NCBI RefSeq assembly: GCF_002441655.1
Contig: NZ_JXJU01000002.1
Span: 62,001 to 126,000 of the forward strand
Source: Lactococcus fujiensis JCM 16395
GTDB lineage: Bacteria; Bacillota; Bacilli; Lactobacillales; Streptococcaceae
Direction: 5' to 3'
DNA length: 64,000 nt
The translations under genes were made by a program, and so were the position numbers. Below, piece by piece: positions 10,156 through 19,089 of the stretch. Every line of letters begins with the position of its first letter. Positions within the stretch are counted from its first letter, which is position 1. The notes beneath the pieces are model-generated. The model had not been told where the DNA came from and searched no databases. It saw only the letters and a program-made list of their open reading frames with translations.

Positions 10156-10187
10156 ACAGAACGAGATCTAAGGACAAAAAGTTCTGT
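10156..10187 (+). repeat. Inverted repeat in the exporter leader
   Basis: ACAGAAC (10156-10162) and GTTCTGT (10181-10187) can pair as a 7-bp stem with an 18-base loop. The repeat ends just before the GGGGAGGG ribosome site of the exporter ATPase gene. Confidence 0.5.
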
Positions 10188-10204
10188 ATGGGGAGGGAAA
10201 TATC

Positions 10205-11101
10205 ATGGTAAATATTGTGGAAGTAAAAGCACTCCAAAAGAATTTTGGAAAATTTCAGGCCTTGAAAAATGTGACATTTGAGCTTCATTCGGGCGAGGTT
10301 TTGGGTTATGTCGGACCAAACGGAGCAGGGAAATCAACAACCATTAGGACACTTCTTGGTTTAATAAAAGCAACTTCTGGGCAAGCAGAAATATTTGGCA
10401 AAGATGTTTGGAAAGAGGCCATAGAGATTCATAAAAACATTGCTTACGTACCTGGGGATGTCTATCTTTGGCCCAACCTTACGGGTGGTGAAATCATTGA
10501 TCTGTTTTTGGAGATGCACGGTGAATTTGATTCAGAAAAACGTGATGAGTTAATAAAAAAATTCGAGTTTGACCCAAAGAAAAAAGCACGTTCATATTCA
10601 AAAGGGAACCGTCAAAAAGTAGCATTGATTGCTGCACTGGCAAGTAAAGCCGATTTGTATATTTTTGATGAACCAACAAGTGGTCTGGACCCATTGATGG
10701 AAGCTGTTTTCCAAGAAGAAGTTGAACGTTTGAAAAAAGAAGGAAAAGCGATTCTCCTGTCGAGTCACATTTTATCTGAAGTCGAACGACTATGTGATAA
10801 AATTGCGATCATTCGTGCGGGTGAGATTGTTGAATATGGTACTCTGGAAGAAATGCGTCATTTGACCCGTTATGAATTTAAAGTTGAAACAACGACACCA
10901 CCGCTCGGATTGCAAATGGTAGAAGCTGTTCACGATTTGAAGGTTAATGGAAATAAAGCAGTTTTCCAAGCTGATTCTGATAAAATTCAAGATATTCTCC
11001 AAGCTTTGTCGGATTACACGGTGGTCAAATTAGACAGCACACCACAGACCTTGGAAGAACTCTTCATGCATCACTATGCTCAAGAAAATGCATCACGTTA
11101 A
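10205..11101 (+). CDS. ABC exporter ATPase (multidrug/antibiotic type)
   Basis: ATPase subunit of 298 aa from the CcmA/DrrA-like exporter class. Walker A is GPNGAGKST near residues 37-45, the signature is YSKGNRQK (a YSKGN variant of LSGGQ common in this class), and Walker B is LYIFDEPTSGLDP. The switch histidine is in LLSSHILSE. The last 80 residues form the regulatory tail seen in DrrA-type proteins. A GGAGGGAA site precedes the ATG. The permease gene follows 19 bases later, and a TetR gene is divergent, the usual layout of a drug-inducible exporter. Confidence 0.9.
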   Translation: MVNIVEVKALQKNFGKFQALKNVTFELHSGEVLGYVGPNGAGKSTTIRTLLGLIKATSGQAEIFGKDVWKEAIEIHKNIAYVPGDVYLWPNLTGGEIIDLFLEMHGEFDSEKRDELIKKFEFDPKKKARSYSKGNRQKVALIAALASKADLYIFDEPTSGLDPLMEAVFQEEVERLKKEGKAILLSSHILSEVERLCDKIAIIRAGEIVEYGTLEEMRHLTRYEFKVETTTPPLGLQMVEAVHDLKVNGNKAVFQADSDKIQDILQALSDYTVVKLDSTPQTLEELFMHHYAQENASR

Positions 11102-11120
11102 GAGCTGAGGGAGAATTAAA

Positions 11121-12812
11121 ATGAATAAACCATTTAATCATACATTGATGATGATGCGGACACTCTTCAAAAGGGATTGGATAAAATATCTCATTTGGGT
11201 CATTGCTCTCCTTGCCTATGCAGCTTCAGGCGCAGGTAAATTTGAACTGGCAATGAATTCAAAAGCAACCGCTGCCTCCATGTATAGTTTGTTTGAGAAT
11301 CCGGCATTGGTTGCGCTCTTTGGTCCTACAGCCGTGAAACATGCCACGGATTTCACAGCAGCATCGGCTTTTGGTGGTATCATGCCTCTGATGACCGTCG
11401 TTGTATTCGCAGTTGTTTCTATTATCTACGTCGTCAATCGGACCAGAAAAGAAGAAGATGAAGGAATAGCTGAGCTACTGCGGAGTTTTCAAATCGGTAA
11501 ATTAGCAAATACGACAGCAGTCGTTATTGAATTACTTCTACTCCATATTATAATGAGTTTAGCATTAGCCGGTTCTCTTGCTGCTCAACATGTTGCTGGA
11601 ATGCCGCTGTCGAGTAATCTCCTCTTTTCCTTTTCAATCGGTGCGCAAGGCTTTTTGTGGGGAATCGTGGCTCTTGTCATGATGAATATTTTCCCAGATG
11701 CTGGTGGTGCGAAAGGGGCTTCGATTGGAATTTTAGGGACTTTGTACATCCTCAGAATGTACTCAGATATTAAAGCTGAATCTTTGAGTTGGCTCAATCC
11801 ATTGTCTTGGTCTTACTTGACTGATGCGTATGTCAAAGATAATTGGCTCCCAGTCATCCTGACCCTCTTATTGGCTGCAATATTGCTAGCTCTTTCATAC
11901 CTAATCGAAATTAATCGAGACGTAACCGCAGGTTATTTACCTGAAGGTAATGGAAAAGCTCATGCTGGTTTCTTACTCAAAACATTTACAGGATTTACAT
12001 TACGTCAACAAAGAACAGCCACTATTGGTTGGTTGCTTGGAATCTTTGTCATGGGAATCACCTATGGTTCCATGATTGGGCAAATTGGCAATCTTATTGG
12101 ATCTGCTGGTTCTAACAATTATATGTCACGGGCCATGGGCATTACAGAACACGCGACAGGAAATGTAATGACGCAGGATTTCTTGATGACGGTCTATTTG
12201 GTCATCTCACTTTTATCCGTCTGTTTTGCAGTTACCTCCTTGCAGAGAATTGTTTCTGAAGAAAGACACAATCGACTTGAACAACTCTATTCAATGCCTC
12301 TTTCTCGGACAAAATTATACCTGACATATACTGTGATTGCGTGGGTGCTTGGCGCTTTGGCTCAATTCATTGGAATCCTAGGAATCTATCTTGTTCAAAT
12401 GGGAAACAAAAATGCGTTGAGTTTTGGCACGCTGTTGAGCGGTGGAATGGTATCTGCTATTGGAACTTTATTTATTCTAGGTTTGCTAGGCTTACTTATC
12501 GCATATCTTCCACGTCTGTCGAGTTTAATTTGGGCCTACATCGGCTTTAGTTTCTTTATTGGTGTCATCGGGAATATGCTCAATTTGAGCAACAATATCA
12601 TGAATTTGGATATCTATCACAATTTGACAAAAGTAACGACCAAGACGGTACACGCATTGAGTAAAACAGCAACAGGTTATGACTTAAATGTTCATGTTAA
12701 TTCACAGATTGTTGCGAATTGGTCATCATTCTGGATGATTCTCATTTTGTCACTCGTATTTGTAATCATTGGCTTAATTGGGTATCGTCGCCGCGACATC
12801 ATCAGTGGCTAG
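11121..12812 (+). CDS. Large ABC exporter permease (COG3559/TnrB-like)
   Basis: Integral membrane protein of 563 aa with about twelve hydrophobic segments in two similar halves, each starting with a cytoplasmic N-terminal segment and a helix (LIWVIALLAYAASGAG near 24; TIGWLLGIFVMGITYGSMI near 302). This is the layout of the polyketide/antibiotic exporter permeases that work with DrrA-type ATPases. It is translated with the preceding ATPase and is the last gene before a long hairpin. Transport of a hydrophobic antibiotic or dye is the family expectation; the natural substrate is unknown. Confidence 0.87.
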   Translation: MNKPFNHTLMMMRTLFKRDWIKYLIWVIALLAYAASGAGKFELAMNSKATAASMYSLFENPALVALFGPTAVKHATDFTAASAFGGIMPLMTVVVFAVVSIIYVVNRTRKEEDEGIAELLRSFQIGKLANTTAVVIELLLLHIIMSLALAGSLAAQHVAGMPLSSNLLFSFSIGAQGFLWGIVALVMMNIFPDAGGAKGASIGILGTLYILRMYSDIKAESLSWLNPLSWSYLTDAYVKDNWLPVILTLLLAAILLALSYLIEINRDVTAGYLPEGNGKAHAGFLLKTFTGFTLRQQRTATIGWLLGIFVMGITYGSMIGQIGNLIGSAGSNNYMSRAMGITEHATGNVMTQDFLMTVYLVISLLSVCFAVTSLQRIVSEERHNRLEQLYSMPLSRTKLYLTYTVIAWVLGALAQFIGILGIYLVQMGNKNALSFGTLLSGGMVSAIGTLFILGLLGLLIAYLPRLSSLIWAYIGFSFFIGVIGNMLNLSNNIMNLDIYHNLTKVTTKTVHALSKTATGYDLNVHVNSQIVANWSSFWMILILSLVFVIIGLIGYRRRDIISG

Positions 12813-12870
12813 TGAATAAAAAATTCATCTCAAGAGCCTAAATTAGTTCAGGATATTGAATTTGAATACA

Positions 12871-12936
12871 AAAAAACAGGTCTGTTCTACAAGTCGGAAA
12901 TTATTTTTTCGACTGACAGAACAGAGCTGTTTTATT
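12871..12936 (+). terminator. Long hairpin terminator after the exporter operon
   Basis: Arms AACAG.TCTGTTCT...AGTCG and CGACT...AGAACAGA.CTGTT pair with few mismatches around an AT-rich loop, flanked by A and T runs. It contains CTGACAGAAC, which also occurs in the leader of this same operon. Confidence 0.75.
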
Positions 12937-12978
12937 TTCCCAAAAATAATAAATAATGTATAAAAAGTTATTAGAAAA

Positions 12979-13008
12979 TTGATAATTAATTTAAAATTGT
13001 GTTAAAAT
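12979..13008 (+). promoter_or_regulatory. Promoter of ppk
   Basis: TTGATA (12979-12984), 18-bp spacer and TAAAAT (13003-13008) preceded by TG make a good promoter about 25 bases before the ppk ribosome site. Confidence 0.65.
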
Positions 13009-13041
13009 TTGAATAGATAAAAAAATAGAAAAGGATTGAGG

Positions 13042-15138
13042 ATGGCAGACGAAAAAGCAGAAATTTATACCAATCGAGAAATTTCTTGGTTACAGTTTAA
13101 TGAGCGAGTGCTAGAAGAAGCAGAACGTGTTAGTACACCGACTTTTGAACGGTTGCGTTTTTTATCCATTTACATGAATAACTTGGATGAATTTTATCGC
13201 GTTCGGGTTGGTCGGCTAAATGACCAATTAATTTTGGACAACGAAAGCTATGATACCCAAACAAAAACGAATGTCACGGTACAGTTTCGGACCGTTTTGA
13301 GAAAAACTAAGCGTCTGATCCCACGATTTGATCTGGCTTATGACAAATTGAATCAGGAACTCGCTAATTATGGGATTTCCCAGATTCAAGAAACAGAAAA
13401 ATTATCAGATAAAGATGAGAACTTTCTTAAAAATATTTTCAAGTATAAAGTAGCTCCCCAAATGATGCCTTTCATTGTCGAAAAGAATCACCCCTTACCA
13501 TTTTTCGAAAATGAAAAACAAGTTTTAGGAGTGACGCTTAAGACAAAAAAAGGAAATACTCGTTTTGGCTTTCTTCCAATTCCAGAAGATGTTGACAAAA
13601 TTGTACGTATTCCTTCCAATCCAAAACGATTTATGCTCATCGAAGACCTCATCTTCAGATATGCCAATCGTATTTTTCACAAGTTTATAGTTGAAGGAAA
13701 AATGGTTTTTTCAGTCGTTAGAAATGCAGACATCGATGAGAGTGATGGTCTGTATGATTATGATCCTGATTTTTCAGAAACGATGTCCAAAATCGTTGAA
13801 GTTCGTAATTTTAGAGCGCCTGTCATGGTTAAATTTAGAGGCAATTCAGCTCCCAAAATGCTCAATTATCTAGCCCGTAATTTTGCACTTCGAAAGACTC
13901 AGTTTTTTAAATACAGTACCCCACTCGAATTTGACTACCTAGATGAATTAGAAAACTTATTTACTAAAAAGATGCACAAGAAGGCCTTTTATCCACCTGT
14001 AAAACCGGCCAATACTAAGTCTTTGGATGAATCGAAAGATATAATTGACCAATTACTTGAAAAAGATGTTCTTATGTCCTATCCATTTGAAAGTTTTTCG
14101 CCCATGGTTCGCTTACTCGAGCAGGCTTCAAAAGATGAGCGCGTCAGCCATTTATCGATGACCCTTTATCGTGTATCTAAACATTCAAAAATTGTGGCTG
14201 CTTTAATTGCGGCAAGTAAAAAGGGGAAGGACGTGACGGTCATCATCGAATTGAGGGCCCGCTTCGATGAAGAAAATAATATTGATTTGTCCGAAAAGTT
14301 AAATAAGGCAGGAATTAATGTCATTTACGGGCTACCCGGTTACAAGGTGCATTCAAAACTCCTTCTCATAGAGTTAAAAGACTACCGTTCAGTCTGCTTG
14401 ATTGGAACGGGTAATTTTAATGAAACGACAGCCCGCTTTTATACAGATGTGGCACTAATGACCTCTGATAACAAAATTACTGCTGATGTCAAAAATGTGT
14501 TTACTCATATTGAAATTGGATCATTTGTTCAACAAAGTCGAGCCTTACTTGTTTCACCACTTTTAATGAAACCCAAATTAATTGAACTTATGGATGAAGA
14601 AATTGAAGCTGCTAAAAAGCACCTCCCTGCGAGGATCATCTTAAAAATGAATTCATTAACCGAAAAGGAGATGATGAATAAACTTGTTGAAGCCTCGAAA
14701 GCAGGAGTTAAAGTTGATTTAATCGTTCGTGGCATTTGCTGTCTAATTCCGGGCGTAAAGGGTGAGACAGAAAATATAAGGGTTCGTTCAATCGTTGGTC
14801 GCTATTTAGAACATTCACGAATTTTTGCTTTTGGTGATGGTCAACGGGAACGGAAATACTATATCTCTTCTGCCGACTTGATGACACGAAATTTGACTGG
14901 TCGTGTTGAAGCGGCATCACCTATTTATGACGAGGAGGGTAAAAAGAAGTTACAATTGATTTTGGATTTATGTTTGCAAGATAATGTCAATGCACGCATT
15001 CAAAATGCAAAAGGAAAATATGTTCCTGTTCGAGTAGGGAAACGAACAAAACTCGTCGACAGTCAAGCACGGCTGAATGAATTAGCTCATGCTGAAACTG
15101 TTGGCAAATGGATTAAAAAAATAGTCAATCAAAAATAA
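13042..15138 (+). CDS. ppk: Polyphosphate kinase 1
   Basis: PPK1 reversibly transfers the terminal phosphate of ATP to inorganic polyphosphate. The protein has 698 aa when started at the ATG at 13042, which has AAAGGA six bases upstream; a TTG at 13036 is less likely. The N-terminus has the family motif REISWLQFNERVLEEA. The autophosphorylated histidine is in YKVHSKLLL at about residue 437 and the second active-site histidine in EHSRIFAF near 591; both positions agree closely with E. coli H435 and H592. The catalytic region belongs to the phospholipase-D fold. A phosphofructokinase gene starts 13 bases after the stop and is surely cotranscribed. Confidence 0.95.
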   Translation: MADEKAEIYTNREISWLQFNERVLEEAERVSTPTFERLRFLSIYMNNLDEFYRVRVGRLNDQLILDNESYDTQTKTNVTVQFRTVLRKTKRLIPRFDLAYDKLNQELANYGISQIQETEKLSDKDENFLKNIFKYKVAPQMMPFIVEKNHPLPFFENEKQVLGVTLKTKKGNTRFGFLPIPEDVDKIVRIPSNPKRFMLIEDLIFRYANRIFHKFIVEGKMVFSVVRNADIDESDGLYDYDPDFSETMSKIVEVRNFRAPVMVKFRGNSAPKMLNYLARNFALRKTQFFKYSTPLEFDYLDELENLFTKKMHKKAFYPPVKPANTKSLDESKDIIDQLLEKDVLMSYPFESFSPMVRLLEQASKDERVSHLSMTLYRVSKHSKIVAALIAASKKGKDVTVIIELRARFDEENNIDLSEKLNKAGINVIYGLPGYKVHSKLLLIELKDYRSVCLIGTGNFNETTARFYTDVALMTSDNKITADVKNVFTHIEIGSFVQQSRALLVSPLLMKPKLIELMDEEIEAAKKHLPARIILKMNSLTEKEMMNKLVEASKAGVKVDLIVRGICCLIPGVKGETENIRVRSIVGRYLEHSRIFAFGDGQRERKYYISSADLMTRNLTGRVEAASPIYDEEGKKKLQLILDLCLQDNVNARIQNAKGKYVPVRVGKRTKLVDSQARLNELAHAETVGKWIKKIVNQK

Positions 15139-15150
15139 GTGAGGGAAAAA

Positions 15151-16221
15151 ATGAAACGAATTGGCATACTAACAAGTGGCGGAGACTGCGCAGGACTTAA
15201 TCCAGCAATATATGCAGTGGCTAAAGCCATTTATCGTAAAATAGATGATGTGGAAATCATTGGCATATTGGATGGTTACACTGGCTTAATAGATTTAAAT
15301 ACCAAGGTCCTGAAACCGAAAGACTTTGAGGGACTATTGACAAAAGGGGGGACGTTTTTACGATCGATTCGCCAATCCTTCAAGACGATTGATGTCAAAG
15401 ACGAAAACGGTATTTCTAAAGCAGACAAAATTGTTAAGAATTATAATAAACTTGACCTTGATGCGCTCGTTGTCTTGGGGGGGAATGGGACACATAAAAT
15501 TGCCAACCTCCTTTCTGAAAGAGGTTTAAATATCGTTGGTCTGCCCAAAACAATTGACAATGACATTTTCGGTACCGAAGAAACCTTTGGCTACGATACC
15601 GCAGTTCAAGTGGGCGCTGATTATATTGATCGAATCCAAACTACAGCTGCATCGCATTCACGTGTCTTTGTGGTCGAAATCATGGGAAATAAAGTAGGTT
15701 GGTTGGCCTTATCGGTTGGCGTTTCCGCGGGTGCCGATGCAATCATTCTGCCTGAAATACCCTATTCTGCGGAGAAATTGAATGACGCATTAAAAAAGAC
15801 ACTTAAAGAAAAAAATTATGCCATTGTCGTTGTCAGTGAGGGTGCATTTGCAAAAGAAGAGCGTAAGATGAAAAATAAAGAACGTTTGTCTGAGCGCAAG
15901 TTGGCAGGTTTTAATTCTATTGCAGATAAAGTAGGAGATGATATTGCGAAAGGACTTGGTATTGAAATTCGAACGGCTATACCGGGACACGTTTTGCGAG
16001 GTGGTGAGCCTTCAGCGCGTGACCGCAATTATACCATGCAACTCGGTGCCGTTGCCGCAGGTCTTATAGCCGATGAAGTATACGGTGTTACAGTAGCCAA
16101 GGTGAATGGGCGAATTTCGTTTAATCAACTCAGTGAAATTGCTGGGAAAGCAAAACCCGTTCCAGAAGATGACAGTCTTTTGCTCGCTGCGAGAAGTATC
16201 GGAATATCGTTTGCTGATTAA
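15151..16221 (+). CDS. Atypical 6-phosphofructokinase downstream of ppk
   Basis: Phosphofructokinase of 356 aa that should make fructose 1,6-bisphosphate. The start is ATG 15151, with GAGGGA before it. It has GGDCAGLN near residues 10-17 and the catalytic PKTIDND at 132-138. The nucleotide-loop motif is GGNGT (Asn at 112) instead of the classical GGDGS. In this family Gly after the D/N position points to ATP use, while Lys in PKTIDND is typical of PPi-type and mixed clades; thus the protein looks like the ATP-using, PPi-like group. Lactococci carry their main pfk in the pfk-pyk-ldh operon, so this is probably a second enzyme. Its coupling to ppk suggests a link with phosphate metabolism, and the phosphoryl donor remains open. 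Confidence 0.85.
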   Translation: MKRIGILTSGGDCAGLNPAIYAVAKAIYRKIDDVEIIGILDGYTGLIDLNTKVLKPKDFEGLLTKGGTFLRSIRQSFKTIDVKDENGISKADKIVKNYNKLDLDALVVLGGNGTHKIANLLSERGLNIVGLPKTIDNDIFGTEETFGYDTAVQVGADYIDRIQTTAASHSRVFVVEIMGNKVGWLALSVGVSAGADAIILPEIPYSAEKLNDALKKTLKEKNYAIVVVSEGAFAKEERKMKNKERLSERKLAGFNSIADKVGDDIAKGLGIEIRTAIPGHVLRGGEPSARDRNYTMQLGAVAAGLIADEVYGVTVAKVNGRISFNQLSEIAGKAKPVPEDDSLLLAARSIGISFAD

Positions 16222-16230
16222 TAAAATAAA

Positions 16231-16256
16231 AAAAATAGCCTTAAGGCTATTTTTTT
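16231..16256. terminator. Bidirectional terminator between pfk and ntdP-like gene
   Basis: AATAGCC-TTAA-GGCTATT is flanked by A and T runs, so it can end both convergent transcripts. The stop codon of the minus-strand gene lies inside the stem. Confidence 0.85.
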
Positions 16257-16777
16257 AGTTGGTGATAACGATTGTACCAAATGTCAACATATTCTTTTGA
16301 AAAAGGACCTTTTTCGTTATTAATCCAATCCACAAGAATTTTTACATTCTCTTTTAAAATGTAATCTATTTCCTTTGGATAAGACATTTGTTTACGATGA
16401 CGCTCATATTCTTCAACGTCGAGTAATTTTTTCTCGCCGTCTTTAAAAACTTTAATGTCAAGATCGTAATCAATGTACTTTAATGCTTCGTTATCAAGGA
16501 TGAAGGGACTCGCTAAATTACAGTAGTAGCTGACGCCTTCCTCACGAATCATAGCAATGATGTTAAACCAAAACTTTTTGTGGAAGTAAACGATTGCAGG
16601 TTCGCGCGTAACCCAACGACGTTCGTCGGATTCAGTCACGAGCGTATGATCATTTACGCCAATAATAGAATTTTCATTCGTTTTCAGGACCATCGTGTCA
16701 CGCCATGTACGATGGAGACTGCCATCATGTTTATAGCTTTGAATCGTGATAAAGTCGCCTTCTTTTGGAATTTTCAA
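16247..16777 (-). CDS. DUF402 nucleoside di-/triphosphatase (NtdP/YgaC-like)
   Basis: DUF402 protein of 176 aa, the same length as B. subtilis YgaC and staphylococcal NtdP, which hydrolyse nucleoside tri- and diphosphates (family knowledge). The conserved C-terminal block includes [11 protein letters not shown] and VDEYERHR-like residues (here [13 protein letters not shown]) used for metal and phosphate binding. The start is TTG at 16777-16775 (MKIPKEGDF...); no in-frame ATG is available upstream, and the Shine-Dalgarno is poor. A TGGTACAAT promoter lies about 45 bases upstream on the minus strand. The gene ends inside the shared terminator. Confidence 0.82.
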   Translation of the reverse strand: MKIPKEGDFITIQSYKHDGSLHRTWRDTMVLKTNENSIIGVNDHTLVTESDERRWVTREPAIVYFHKKFWFNIIAMIREEGVSYYCNLASPFILDNEALKYIDYDLDIKVFKDGEKKLLDVEEYERHRKQMSYPKEIDYILKENVKILVDWINNEKGPFSKEYVDIWYNRYHQLKK

Positions 16778-16863
16778 GGCTTTCTCGCTTTCTCAATTCA
16801 AAGTTCTCACTCATCATTGTACCACTTTTTTCTTAATTTTAATAGTTCAAATGACATTATTTT

Positions 16864-17757
16864 CTAATTTATTTCAAATAATGTGAGCGCTGACAAAAAC
16901 TCTTTTTTCAGGTGAGATTGACGAAATTTAAGCCAAGCAGATTCGTTTTTGATTGCATTGTAACGCTTCCTCAGGTGGTACATTTCTGGGATTTGATAAG
17001 TGGGATAGGTATGAAAGAACCGATCTACCATTTGCCATTCATAAGTGTAACCTAAAGGGCGAGCATGATAAATGATGCCCTTAATTTTTCTTGGCTCGTA
17101 GCGATGGTGTATGTGCCCAAAAACAACATCGGAAATATTTGGAAACCTCATAAAAATCTCATGGAATCGATCTGAACCCAAGAAAGCATTAAATTTTTCA
17201 AACTTTTCGTATCGCGTATTTATGATAAATTGATGATGTGGTACAAAGTGCATACTCACTATAATCCGTTTTGCATGTGTCAAGCCTGACAATACGTCAT
17301 TGAGCTGCTGACAGATTTTTTCAGTTGTCAGAATATCGTCCAACGCACGATGGATTTTTCGGTCAAAATAAAAATTTTTCTTAAAGTTTTCCAATTTTTT
17401 CTGGCTCATTTTACCCTTTAAAAAAGAATAGTCATACCATCCAGCAAAACTGACGAACGCGGTTTGTCCAAACCAAAAAATCTGAAAATCATTCGCTTCG
17501 ATTTCATTCTCAGTTAGTCCTACCATATCGTGGTTACCCAAATTTGAAGTAACCACAATTCCTGTTTCTGCTGACAACTCAACAAGATAGGGCACGGTTA
17601 GGCCATAGAAGTCATTGGACATATCCCCGGCAAAGTGGAGGTGGGTAACTTTTTCCTTGAGTAAAATTTTCTTAAAGAGGTCTAATTCTGGGGGGGTGAA
17701 CTGATTAATATCCATGTGGAAATCAGAAATTATTGCAAGTTTTTGTGAATCATTCAT
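16864..17757 (-). CDS. Calcineurin-like metallophosphoesterase
   Basis: Predicted cytosolic metallophosphoesterase of 297 aa. The five family motifs are present in order: SDFHMD near residue 11, FAGDMSND near 43, NLGNHDM near 74, a histidine in SMHFVPHH near 165, and GHIHHR near 213. They bind two metal ions. The protein resembles a group of streptococcal/lactococcal phosphoesterases of unknown substrate. Its promoter is divergent from queG. The -10 TATAAT (17769-17764) is only six bases from the ATG and there is no Shine-Dalgarno, so a leaderless mRNA is predicted. Confidence 0.85.
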   Translation of the reverse strand: MNDSQKLAIISDFHMDINQFTPPELDLFKKILLKEKVTHLHFAGDMSNDFYGLTVPYLVELSAETGIVVTSNLGNHDMVGLTENEIEANDFQIFWFGQTAFVSFAGWYDYSFLKGKMSQKKLENFKKNFYFDRKIHRALDDILTTEKICQQLNDVLSGLTHAKRIIVSMHFVPHHQFIINTRYEKFEKFNAFLGSDRFHEIFMRFPNISDVVFGHIHHRYEPRKIKGIIYHARPLGYTYEWQMVDRFFHTYPTYQIPEMYHLRKRYNAIKNESAWLKFRQSHLKKEFLSALTLFEIN

Positions 17758-17763
17758 AAAAAA

Positions 17764-17854
17764 ATTATAACTGTTTCATGGAATTATAACAAGCTATTCA
17801 ATTCTAGTTTAGATAAACTAGAGCAATTCATTTTGTCAGATAAAATGATAAAAT
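17764..17854. promoter_or_regulatory. Divergent promoter region of the phosphoesterase and queG
   Basis: On the minus strand TATAAT (17769-17764) lies six bases from the phosphoesterase ATG. On the plus strand TGATAAAAT (TG 17846-17847, TAAAAT 17849-17854) lies six bases from the queG ATG at 17861. Both transcripts would begin at or next to the start codon. Confidence 0.6.
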
Positions 17855-17860
17855 AGGGAC

Positions 17861-18916
17861 ATGAATAATCTTAAAGCAGCCATTCAAGAATTGGCACGGG
17901 AATTAAATATTCAAAAAATCGGCTTTACCACGGCAGATAATTTCGAATACTTGCGCAAATCATTGGTTGAACAGAAAGAAGCTGGGCACACCAGTGGTTT
18001 TGAACATCAAAATTTGGACGAGCGTTTGCATCCAAAACTAGCTGTCGAAGATGCCAAAACTATTATCTCAATCGCTATTGCATACCCTAATAAGCCCTTG
18101 GGGCGTCCCGAAAAGACAGAATATCGGCGGGGCCAATTTTCACGTGGGTCTTGGGGAGAAGATTATCATGATGTCTTAGGCCGTAAACTAGATGCTCTAG
18201 CCAGAGGAATTGAAAAAATTGCTGGTGACTTTAACTATAAGGCAATGGTTGATACAGGAGCCCTTGTCGATGTTGCAGTAGCTGCACGAAGCGGTATCGG
18301 TTTTATTGGAAAAAACGGATTACTCATCAGTAAAGAATATGGCTCATGGATGTTTCTGGGTGAACTAGTCACCAATTTGGAAATTGAACCCGATCAACCA
18401 GTTGATTACGGCTGTGGGGAATGTACCCGCTGTGTTGACTTTTGTCCAACAAAAGCTTTGCTTGGAGATGGACGCCTTAATGCTCAACGTTGTTTGAGTT
18501 ATCAAACACAGGCCAAAGGAAAAATGCCAGAAGAATATCGCGACAAAATCAAAACAGTGATTTATGGTTGTGATATTTGTCAAATGGTTTGCCCTTATAA
18601 TAAAGGAATTGATAGTCATTTTCATCCTGAAATGGAACCCGACCCTGAATTGACTAACCCAGAATTGCTCCCCCTCCTTGATTTATCAAATAAGCAATTT
18701 GTTAATAAATTTGGCGCAATGGCAGGTTCTTGGAGAGGAAAAAATCCAATTCAGCGCAATGCCGTTTATGCGCTAGCCAATGCAAATGATAAATCGGCAC
18801 TCCCAAAACTTAAAGAAATTGTGGAGCAAGACGTCAGAGAATATATGGTCGATGCAGCAGAATGGGCTATTGAACGATTAGAAAATGGCAAAAAAAGAAT
18901 TCGTCCACGGAAATAA
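17861..18916 (+). CDS. queG: Epoxyqueuosine reductase
   Basis: QueG reduces epoxyqueuosine to queuosine in the wobble base of certain tRNAs, using cobalamin and two [4Fe-4S] clusters. The protein has 351 aa. After the N-terminal cobalamin-binding region (with RGSWGEDYHD and VDTGALVDVAVAARSGIGFIGKN) come two ferredoxin-type motifs, CGECTRCVDFCP near residue 185-196 and CDICQMVCPYN near 233-243. A HEAT-like C-terminal segment follows (QRNAVYALAN...). No other queuosine gene is visible here. The promoter placement suggests a leaderless transcript, though AGGGA next to the ATG could also act weakly. Confidence 0.93.
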   Translation: MNNLKAAIQELARELNIQKIGFTTADNFEYLRKSLVEQKEAGHTSGFEHQNLDERLHPKLAVEDAKTIISIAIAYPNKPLGRPEKTEYRRGQFSRGSWGEDYHDVLGRKLDALARGIEKIAGDFNYKAMVDTGALVDVAVAARSGIGFIGKNGLLISKEYGSWMFLGELVTNLEIEPDQPVDYGCGECTRCVDFCPTKALLGDGRLNAQRCLSYQTQAKGKMPEEYRDKIKTVIYGCDICQMVCPYNKGIDSHFHPEMEPDPELTNPELLPLLDLSNKQFVNKFGAMAGSWRGKNPIQRNAVYALANANDKSALPKLKEIVEQDVREYMVDAAEWAIERLENGKKRIRPRK

Positions 18917-19031
18917 GAATCGTTATACGAAGCCCATCAATCTGTTTAAGTAAAGCTTGTTTTTTACTATTTTTATTAAAAAAACCTTCTAAGAAAATAA
19001 AGCATCAGGTTCGAAAAAACACCTTATACAA

Positions 19032-19063
19032 AGACAGTAGCGCGTTAATCTACTGTCTTTTTT
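19032..19063 (+). terminator. Terminator after queG
   Basis: AGACAGTAG and CTACTGTCT form a perfect 9-bp stem with a 9-base loop and a six-T tail. It ends 11 bases before the prfB -10. Confidence 0.88.
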
Positions 19064-19073
19064 AGTCATAATA

Positions 19074-19082
19074 TGGTAAAAT
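19074..19082 (+). promoter_or_regulatory. Extended -10 promoter of prfB
   Basis: TGGTAAAAT lies seven bases before ATG 19090. A start at this promoter would give a leaderless mRNA and excludes the upstream ATG at 19081, which falls inside the -10. Confidence 0.55.
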
Positions 19083-19089
19083 GGAGTTT

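Noticed and set aside
13042-16221. Polyphosphate-using phosphofructokinase stated as fact
   Set aside because: Gly after Asn in GGNGT favours ATP; only gene neighbourhood suggests another donor, so it is kept as a question.
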